From positions 1 to 5,080 of the forward strand of contig JAOTXR010000191.1 of the NCBI GenBank assembly GCA_029862285.1: DNA of 5,080 nucleotides. Direction: 5' to 3'. The first letter of the stretch is position 1. Each line of letters begins with the position of its first letter. The notes below the pieces were generated by a model. That model had not been told where the DNA came from and did no database searches. It saw nothing but the letters and a program-made list of their open reading frames with translations. Of the stretch, positions 1 through 5,080 are shown one piece after another. A program made the position numbers and the translations under genes. This DNA is from Gammaproteobacteria bacterium (GTDB taxonomy: Bacteria > Pseudomonadota > Gammaproteobacteria > Steroidobacterales > JABDKV01).

Positions 1-973
1 CATAGGTCCAGGCGTGGCTCTCAATGTAGTTTGCCGTGCCATCGCCATCGTTATCTTGTTCATACACTTCGGTTAACCTATTGCCATCGGCATCATAGGT
101 CCAGGTGTAGCCCTCTCTGTAATCTACCGTGCCGTCGGCATCCGCGTCTTGTTCATACACTTGGGTTAACCTATTGCCATCGGCGTCATAGGTGTAGGTG
201 TAGCCCTCCCTGTAATCTGCCGTGCCGTCGCCATCATAGTCGTTTTCACGCAGCTCCGTTAAACGATTGCCATCGGCATCATAGGTGTTGGTTTCGAGAC
301 GGCTTTCGTCCACCGTGCCGTCGGCATCATAATCGTATTCACGCAGCTCCGTTAAGCGATTGCCATCGGCATCATAGGTGCTGGTTTCGAGACGGGTTTC
401 GTCCACCGTGTCATCGGCATCATAGTCGTATTCACGCAGCTCCGTTAAGCGATTGCCATCGGCGTCATAGGTGTTAGTTTCGAGACGGTTTTCGTCCACC
501 GTGCCGTCGGCATCATAGTCGTATTCACGCAGCTCCGTTAAGCGATTGCCATCGGCATCATAAGTGTAAGTTTCGAGACGGTTTTCGTCCACCGTGCCAT
601 CGGCGTCATAATCGTATTCACGCAGCACCGTTAAGCGATTGCCATCGGCATCATAGGTGTAGGTGTCGATATCGATTCGGTCCACGGTACCATCATCATC
701 ATTATCTTGCTCCGTCACATACTCTTCGGTCAGGCGATTGCCGTCAGCATCGAAAGTGCTGGTGGACTCAGATCTGTAATCGATAATGCCATCATCGTCG
801 TAGTCCTGTTCGGACAGGCTGGTTAGCTGATTGCCATCGGCATCGTAGGTGGCGGCGAAGTTATATTCGAGATTACCGTCGTTGTCGTTGTCATCCTGGG
901 AACCAGTCTGCTGGCCGTCGTCGTTGTAAGTGTCCGTATAGATGCTATCGATGGTGCCGTCATTGCCGTCGTC
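1..973 (-). repeat. In-frame tandem repeat array, 93-bp (31-residue) unit, about ten copies
   Basis: The plus-strand word attgcc, complementary to the Gly-Asn codons of the unit, recurs at 80, 173, 266, 359, 452, 545, 638, 737 and 830. The spacing is 93 bp except for one step of 99 bp, and a degenerate copy lies near 911. A typical protein unit is TYDADGNRLTEL followed by REYDYDADGTVDE and NRLET plus one variable residue. Each unit carries two loops, YDADGN and DYDADGTVD. These match the DxDxDG core of EF-hand, TSP3 and dockerin calcium loops, but lack Glu at EF-hand position 12. The first loop also resembles RHS/YD repeats (YDxxGNRL). Core copies between 266 and 637 differ from their neighbours at roughly 5-7 of 93 bases by eye. 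Copies towards the protein N-terminus (640-973) are diverged, and those left of about 200 belong to a second subtype. Calcium binding is inferred from the motif. Confidence 0.93.
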
Positions 974-1651
974 TCTGGAGAATTGTGTCTGGACACTCGC
1001 CGGCACCGTGATGCCCAGCGTCTCATACAGATGCACCAGCGGCTCGGTCACGCCAACACCATCCACATCATATTCGTCTTCAAAGTCATCAAACTCGTCG
1101 TAATGAAACCTGAAGAGGTTGTAATCAAAGTCCAGGCTGGCATCCATCAGGGTGCTGTCCCAGCCAGTGAGATCCAGACCATTGTCAGGATCGTCATCGT
1201 TGTCCAGTGAGAGCAGCAGCATGGCGATATTGGCCACGCGGTCAAAATCGGTGATCTCGTCATCGCTGCAACCATTGAGACCACGACAACCCCTATGACT
1301 AAGTTCCTCGCGCAATTCGCGTTCGGTCGCAGGCGGGGTCAGGCCGAACAGGTCAAACGGCGTTATTTGCGCCGCACCGGGGGCCGATCCCAGCACGATG
1401 CCGCCGATGGAAAAGGTCACAGTCTCTCCGGCGCGGTAGGTAAATTCGCCGGCGGCATTGGTCAGACCCGACTGTGTCGACGTTGCAAAGCGCAGGCCCT
1501 GGACGGGGCTGTCCAAAAACACCCCGGTAAATTCCACCGGTGCGGGCGGCGGGGTCACAATAATGGCCCCCTGGCCACCGCTACCGCTATCGAAACAGGC
1601 ACCCAGTAATAGCAGCACACACAGGGCGGGTAAGGCTCTGAAAGTATTCAT
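1..1651 (-). CDS. Repeat-rich, Asp-rich surface lipoprotein, 3' end beyond left edge
   Basis: Reading leftwards from the ATG at 1651-1649, the frame stays open for 550 codons to the window edge, so the C-terminus is missing. Residues 1-19 form a lipoprotein signal: one Arg at position 5, a hydrophobic core and the lipobox LGAC with Cys19. Phe at +2 (not Asp) favours the outer membrane under the E. coli rule. A low-complexity linker (DSGSGGQGA, then VTPPPAPV) follows. Residues about 40-105 resemble a beta-sandwich module common in secreted gammaproteobacterial proteins (VQGLRF, SGLTNAAGEF, GETVTFSIGG, ITPFDL). Next comes a helical stretch with VANIAMLLLSLD and an Asp-rich DNDDDPDNG motif near 150-158. 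From about residue 226 onward the protein is tandem repeats (separate entry). The start is supported by the signal peptide, a GGGG-type ribosome binding site and an upstream promoter. Its role is not known; calcium-stabilised surface adhesion or a spacer function is inference. The coding frame is certain, the function is not. Confidence 0.9.
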   Translation of the reverse strand, partial: MNTFRALPALCVLLLLGACFDSGSGGQGAIIVTPPPAPVEFTGVFLDSPVQGLRFATSTQSGLTNAAGEFTYRAGETVTFSIGGIVLGSAPGAAQITPFDLFGLTPPATERELREELSHRGCRGLNGCSDDEITDFDRVANIAMLLLSLDNDDDPDNGLDLTGWDSTLMDASLDFDYNLFRFHYDEFDDFEDEYDVDGVGVTEPLVHLYETLGITVPASVQTQFSRDDGNDGTIDSIYTDTYNDDGQQTGSQDDNDNDGNLEYNFAATYDADGNQLTSLSEQDYDDDGIIDYRSESTSTFDADGNRLTEEYVTEQDNDDDGTVDRIDIDTYTYDADGNRLTVLREYDYDADGTVDENRLETYTYDADGNRLTELREYDYDADGTVDENRLETNTYDADGNRLTELREYDYDADDTVDETRLETSTYDADGNRLTELREYDYDADGTVDESRLETNTYDADGNRLTELRENDYDGDGTADYREGYTYTYDADGNRLTQVYEQDADADGTVDYREGYTWTYDADGNRLTEVYEQDNDGDGTANYIESHAWTY

Positions 1652-1657
1652 ATTCGT

Positions 1658-1664
1658 TTCCCCA
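1658..1664 (-). promoter_or_regulatory. Ribosome binding site of the lipoprotein gene
   Basis: On the minus strand the sequence just before the ATG reads TGGGGAA, then ACGAAT and the start codon. The GGGG core (1660-1663) lies 8 bases from the ATG, a normal Shine-Dalgarno distance. It supports the chosen start, which is also the one that yields a complete lipoprotein signal peptide. Confidence 0.6.
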
Positions 1665-1710
1665 ATCATTTCCGGTCACACCCCTAAGGGCGTAGGACAC
1701 TCAATATTAA

Positions 1711-1739
1711 TTGATAGTCGCATAGTTGGACTTTGTCAA
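1711..1739 (-). promoter_or_regulatory. Sigma70-type promoter for the lipoprotein gene
   Basis: On the minus strand a perfect -35 box TTGACA (1739-1734) is separated by 17 bases from TATCAA (1716-1711), which matches the -10 consensus TATAAT at four of six positions. Transcription would start near 1704, giving a leader of about 50 bases before the ATG at 1651. The leader includes an AT-rich stretch (TTAATATTGAG) and then the ribosome binding site. The promoter lies just downstream of the hairpin at 1757-1780, so the lipoprotein gene is probably its own transcription unit. This is a visual match only. Confidence 0.7.
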
Positions 1740-1756
1740 GGTGTAGCTTAAGGATA

Positions 1757-1780
1757 AGACGCCGATCAATATCGGCGTCT
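1757..1780 (-). terminator. Hairpin, probable terminator after the acyl-CoA reductase gene
   Basis: A perfect inverted repeat has 10-bp arms agacgccgat (1757-1766) and atcggcgtct (1771-1780) around a 4-base loop. It begins about 65 bases past the TAA stop of the reductase gene. On the minus strand the stem is followed by TATCCTTAAG, a weak U-tract, so termination may be imperfect. Its place between the reductase stop and the next promoter fits a terminator. The symmetry alone would also allow a protein-binding site. Confidence 0.65.
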
Positions 1781-1845
1781 GGCTATAAAGTAATCAAGGT
1801 CAACCAGCACCGCATGCATTCACTGCCATGCAGCGGCGGCGGGTC

Positions 1846-3825
1846 TTACCAGTGGATCCCACGGGTAAACTGTGCCAGCGCGATTTGCTCGGGCGAAGGC
1901 TGGTGTTTTTCTTTCTCGCCTTTTGACACCGAAGAATCTGGGAACAGCCGATAGGCTTCGTTCATGCCCAGCTCCGTCACCCGGGGCGCCAGCAGGTGGG
2001 CAATCTCGGCAAAGATGCCCAGACGGGTCGCAATACGTTTTTGTCGATGGACGACGGCATCGACGATCAGGTCCGCGGCTTCTTCAGGACTGATAGTGGG
2101 CACATTATCGTAGAGCTTGGTCGGCGCAATCATGGGGGTGCGCACCAGTGGCATATTGATCGTCGTGAAATGAATTCCCATGTGGGAGAACTCGGCAGCA
2201 GCGCAACGCGTAAAAGCGTCCAGCGCCGCCTTGGAAGCCACATAGGCCGAAAAACGCGGTGCATTGCTCAGCACACCGATCGAAGAGATATTAATGACCT
2301 GTCCCGACCGTCGCTCCATCATCGACGGCAGCGCGCCCAGTGTGGTCCTCAGGGCGCCAAAATAATTGAGCTGCATGGTGCGCTCAAAGTCGTGAAAACG
2401 ATCGAAAGAATTTTCGATACCACGCCGTATCGAGCGCCCGGCGTTATTGATCAGGACATCGACGTGGCCATGATCTGCAATAACTTGTTGCATCATGGCA
2501 TCGCAGGCATCGAGATCGGCCAGGTCACACGGGTATATCGACGCCTTGCCACCCAGCCCGGCAATCTGTGCCGCGGTTTCCTCCAGCTTCTCTGCCGTGC
2601 GGGCAACCAACGCGATGTGGGCACCGGCTTCGCCGATCTTGAGTGCCGCTGCCTTGCCGATGCCGGAAGACGCACCGGTAATCACGACCACCCGTCCCTT
2701 GATTCTGCCGCCCAGTGTGCGGTCTACATGCAGGTCGGGATCGAGGTTGCGTTCCCAGTAGTCCCACAGCCGATGTGCGTACGAGCGCAATGGCGGTACC
2801 GCAATCCCCGAACCCTCCAGCGCCGCCAGGGTCTCGCGGCAATCGAAGCGTGTCGGGTAATTGATAAAACCCAGCATCTCCTTCGGAATGGACAGTGTTT
2901 CCAGCAGCGATGCTGTCATCCGCTGTACCGGCCGAAACGCCGCCAGCCCCTTCCAGACATAGGATGGAACGAAACCGAACATGCGGGCATTGACCCGCAA
3001 CGCCATTTCCGGTGCGTGGGCGGCCTCGGCGAATATATTCAACACTTCGCCGATGCGCCGTGGCTTGGGATCCGTCAGATGAAAACACTTGCCATCCATC
3101 CCATCCAGATGGGCGATATGGTCCAATGCATTTACAACAAAATCGACCGGGACGATATTGATCCGCCCGCCTTCGACGCCGATAGTCGGCATCCATTGCG
3201 GTAACGTGGAACGCGCTTTCTGAATCGCTTTGAAAAAGTGATACGGCCCGTCGATTTTGTCCATCTCGCCGGTGCGTGAATCGCCAACCACGATACCGGG
3301 CCGGTATACCCGCCACGGTACTTCGCATTCCTCGCGAACTATGCCTTCGGATGCGTGCTTGGTTTCGAAATAGGGATCTTCCAGGTTGATGGCTTCTTCG
3401 AACATGTCTTCCCGGAACACGCCGTCATAGAGACCGGCCGCCGCGATCGAGCTCATGTGATGGAAGCGCTTCGCGCCTATGGCCGCAGCGAACTGGATCG
3501 TATTGCGGGTTCCGGCAACGTTGATCTCGCGTTGTACTTCCGCGCCAGCGGCCAAATCGTAAATAGCGGCAAGATGAAAAAAGTGATCGATCTTGCCGCT
3601 AAGCTCACGTTGAACGTCGGCGGGAATACCGAGATTCTCCTCACCCAGCTCGCCGACGACCGGATGAACCCGATCCGCGTGTGCTGCCCAGCGCGAGTAT
3701 TGTCTCTCCAGGTGCCCGACCTCACGCGGCCGTTCCAGGAACCAGACATGACCGCCACGCTCCAACAACCTGGCCACCAGACGACTGCCGATGAAGCCTG
3801 TACCACCTGTAACGAAATAGTTCAT
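1846..3825 (-). CDS. Bifunctional fatty acyl-CoA reductase (alcohol-forming), two fused SDR domains
   Basis: Complete gene of 659 residues. It is predicted to reduce long-chain acyl-CoA (or acyl-ACP) to fatty alcohol with NADPH in the cytoplasm, supplying alcohol for wax esters. The N-terminal extended-SDR half has the nucleotide motif TGGTGFIG (residues 6-13), SS at 125-126 and the active-site pair Tyr152/Lys156 (YFETK). The second half, from about residue 376, is a classical SDR: TGASSGIG (383-390), NNAG (460-463), SS near 514-515 and Tyr528/Lys532 (YVASK). Between residues 460 and 490 it reads NNAGRSIRR and SFDRFHDFERTMQLNYFG, which I recognise from Acinetobacter Acr1 (acyl-CoA to aldehyde). 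The N-terminal half would then take aldehyde to alcohol. Length and the ending RGIHW fit the roughly 660-residue Marinobacter enzyme. The ATG at 3825 starts directly before the Rossmann motif; the ribosome binding site is weak (GTGAG, 3835-3839). The upstream gene ends 24 bases away. No wax synthase is visible in the window. Confidence 0.95.
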   Translation of the reverse strand: MNYFVTGGTGFIGSRLVARLLERGGHVWFLERPREVGHLERQYSRWAAHADRVHPVVGELGEENLGIPADVQRELSGKIDHFFHLAAIYDLAAGAEVQREINVAGTRNTIQFAAAIGAKRFHHMSSIAAAGLYDGVFREDMFEEAINLEDPYFETKHASEGIVREECEVPWRVYRPGIVVGDSRTGEMDKIDGPYHFFKAIQKARSTLPQWMPTIGVEGGRINIVPVDFVVNALDHIAHLDGMDGKCFHLTDPKPRRIGEVLNIFAEAAHAPEMALRVNARMFGFVPSYVWKGLAAFRPVQRMTASLLETLSIPKEMLGFINYPTRFDCRETLAALEGSGIAVPPLRSYAHRLWDYWERNLDPDLHVDRTLGGRIKGRVVVITGASSGIGKAAALKIGEAGAHIALVARTAEKLEETAAQIAGLGGKASIYPCDLADLDACDAMMQQVIADHGHVDVLINNAGRSIRRGIENSFDRFHDFERTMQLNYFGALRTTLGALPSMMERRSGQVINISSIGVLSNAPRFSAYVASKAALDAFTRCAAAEFSHMGIHFTTINMPLVRTPMIAPTKLYDNVPTISPEEAADLIVDAVVHRQKRIATRLGIFAEIAHLLAPRVTELGMNEAYRLFPDSSVSKGEKEKHQPSPEQIALAQFTRGIHW

Positions 3826-3849
3826 GGCTTGGTACTCACTACTGGACCA

Positions 3850-5080
3850 TCACTGGGCTATTGCACTGGGCCCCGGTGCGGCCAAAAATGCCAACCGCAG
3901 CAAACCGAGATCGTCAAAATCAACAACACCATCGCCGTTCAGGTCGGTGTGAAGATCACCAGTAAGCAGGAAATCAGCCCGCAGAATGGCGAGATCCAGG
4001 AAATCGACGAAACCGTCATTGTCGAAATCACCGTCACACATGTTACCAAAACCGTCACCGTCGGTATCGCGCTGAGCCGGGTTTGCCATTTGCGTGCAGT
4101 TGTCGATCAGGTCATCGACGGAGTCGTTATCCTGATCGAGAATCAATGATTCTGGCGAGGTACAAATCTCCAGACCCCAGTTTTCCAGCGCCCCGCCGTC
4201 GGAGACAAAATTGTCCGTGACCAGCAGATTCCAGTCACCGGTACCACTGGAACCGTCAAACCCTGCCAGTGGGTTGGCAGGCTGATAATTGCCGCCATCG
4301 GTTGGCGGACAGGGAATCGGACCGGCTGCTGCCTCATCGTCAAAGTTGAGATCGAGATCATCTTCGCTGTTACACGTTTGCGGCATGAGCAGCACGCTGG
4401 GACGATCCGGATGCCGGCCACCGACGCCACCATGATCGATAAACGGTCCCTCCAGGCGAATATCAAGATCGTTAATCCACGTGTGCGTGGCCTGCAAATC
4501 GACCACGTTGACATCGACTATCGTGCCCGTCGCGTCGGTACTCATCGACGAGCTGACTGTACCGGTCGCGCTGACAGGAATCGTCACCGGCACATCGCTG
4601 CTGTAATAAACCTGGCATTGCGAACCGGTAGTCGTGAAGCTGCCGGTGTCTGAAGTCACCGAACCACAGGCATTATTGGCAGTCACCCGCCAGTAGTGCG
4701 TCGTGTTTACCGCGAGTGCTGCCGGTGGCGTGTAGCCGCGTTCACTGGTGCCTGTGACCGTAAACACCAGGTTGCTGAACGCTGCGTCTGTGGCAACTTC
4801 GAGATCGTAGGAAATTGCGCCCGGCGCAGCACTCCAGTAGAGCGTCTGAATTCCTGAGACACCCGTTGCATCGGCCGTCGGCAACAGCAACAACGGCTGA
4901 CCCGGACTGCTTTGCGACAACTCCAGCGCCAGCGGTTGATCAAACTGCAGCGCGCCATCGTGACCTGTGACCGTAATTGGATAAACCCCAGGCTCTGCGC
5001 CCGATACGTTAGCAGACACTATGGCGTTAGCCGGTGGGGCTACTTGTGGCGGGGTAAAGCTGATTGTGGCACCGGCCGGA
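3850..5080 (-). CDS. Secreted multidomain protein with P-domain, TSP3 and dockerin-like tail; 5' end beyond right edge
   Basis: The frame is open from the right edge to the TGA at 3852-3850. A GTG at 5019 is in frame, but the 20 codons before it are also open and continue the same Ig-like sequence (GATISFTPPQ), so the true start lies outside. Domains in order: an Ig/cadherin-like strand set (EPGVYPITVTG) up to about 4920; a fibronectin-III-like domain, about 4627-4902 (LYWSAAPGAISYDLEV, HYWRVTANNACG); a proprotein-convertase P-domain, about 4156-4608, with HTWINDLDIRLEGP, FDDEA (4330-4344), GTGDWNLLVTDN and ALENWGLEIC; thrombospondin type 3 motifs, 4033-4137 (DQDNDSVDDLIDNC, NPAQRDTDGDGFG); and a two-repeat dockerin-like calcium tail, 3883-4032 (DFDNDGFVDFLDLA, DLNGDGVVDFDDLG). 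Cysteines in the P-domain may pair, which fits secretion. In gammaproteobacteria such tails commonly follow a metallo- or serine-peptidase domain, but no catalytic domain is visible, so calling it a protease is inference. Confidence 0.92.
   Translation of the reverse strand, partial: PAGATISFTPPQVAPPANAIVSANVSGAEPGVYPITVTGHDGALQFDQPLALELSQSSPGQPLLLLPTADATGVSGIQTLYWSAAPGAISYDLEVATDAAFSNLVFTVTGTSERGYTPPAALAVNTTHYWRVTANNACGSVTSDTGSFTTTGSQCQVYYSSDVPVTIPVSATGTVSSSMSTDATGTIVDVNVVDLQATHTWINDLDIRLEGPFIDHGGVGGRHPDRPSVLLMPQTCNSEDDLDLNFDDEAAAGPIPCPPTDGGNYQPANPLAGFDGSSGTGDWNLLVTDNFVSDGGALENWGLEICTSPESLILDQDNDSVDDLIDNCTQMANPAQRDTDGDGFGNMCDGDFDNDGFVDFLDLAILRADFLLTGDLHTDLNGDGVVDFDDLGLLRLAFLAAPGPSAIAQ

Noticed and set aside
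31..477. Plus-strand open frame rich in His, Arg and Cys
   Set aside because: It is the antisense shadow of the 93-bp repeat array. The periodic composition comes from the complementary Asp/Gly codons, and the minus strand has a clear signal peptide and promoter.
1..973. CRISPR-like or minisatellite array
   Set aside because: The 93-bp periodicity keeps a single open frame with substitutions concentrated at third codon positions, and there are no unique spacers, so this is a protein repeat.
1812..1832. gcatgc and catgc pair near the reductase stop codon
   Set aside because: The stem is about five base pairs and imperfect. The perfect hairpin at 1757-1780 is a much better terminator candidate.
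1996..3204. Plus-strand open frame of 402 codons
   Set aside because: It lies wholly opposite the acyl-CoA reductase, whose motifs are intact throughout. Its own translation shows no recognisable domain and low-complexity basic composition typical of antisense frames.
3830..3849. Inverted TGGT/ACCA in the gap before the reductase start
   Set aside because: Only four paired bases at each end with a mismatch next to them. It is too weak to call an operator or hairpin without comparative data.
3863..3880. GC-rich near-palindrome (gcactgggccccggtgc) near the end of the secreted-protein gene
   Set aside because: It has one mismatch, no loop around GGGCCC, lies inside the coding region and has no T-run, so it is not a credible terminator.
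3355..4149. Plus-strand open frame of 264 codons spanning the junction of the two right-hand genes
   Set aside because: It overlaps the conserved N-terminus of the reductase and the TSP3/dockerin tail on the other strand. The second half is just the complement of Asp-rich codons (many Val, Ile, Thr).

Overview
The window holds three protein genes, all on the minus strand, so it reads right to left. No gene on the plus strand, RNA gene, mobile element or CRISPR array could be supported. The content suggests a Gammaproteobacterium, probably marine: a long bacterial fatty acyl-CoA reductase of the type known from Marinobacter, a secreted multidomain protein with a proprotein-convertase P-domain, and an outer-membrane-type lipoprotein. 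This taxonomic call is inference from family resemblance.

Right part (3850-5080): the C-terminal portion of a large secreted protein that enters from beyond the right edge. In order it has an Ig-like piece, a fibronectin-III-like domain, a P-domain, thrombospondin type 3 calcium motifs and a two-repeat dockerin-like tail. Such tails usually follow a peptidase domain, which would lie outside the window.

Middle (1846-3825): a complete 659-residue fusion of two SDR-type reductases. The C-terminal half resembles Acinetobacter Acr1 and the whole resembles the long Marinobacter enzyme. The predicted role is reduction of fatty acyl-CoA through aldehyde to fatty alcohol, the alcohol supply for wax esters. 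It starts only 24 bases after the secreted-protein gene ends.

Intergenic (1652-1845): a perfect 10-bp stem hairpin that probably terminates reductase transcription, then a near-consensus sigma70 promoter and a ribosome binding site for the next gene.

Left part (1-1651): a lipoprotein gene that runs off the left edge. It has a lipobox signal peptide, an N-terminal beta-type domain, and from about residue 226 an array of roughly 31-residue (93-bp) repeats, each with two Asp-rich DxDG loops that look calcium-binding and also resemble RHS/YD repeats. The array has subtypes, a nearly homogenised core and one unit that looks like a recombinant of two subtypes. It is the most unusual element of the window.

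The two cell-surface genes share a calcium-loop theme (TSP3, dockerin, DxDG repeats). The reductase between them is cytoplasmic lipid metabolism and shows no obvious functional link to either.
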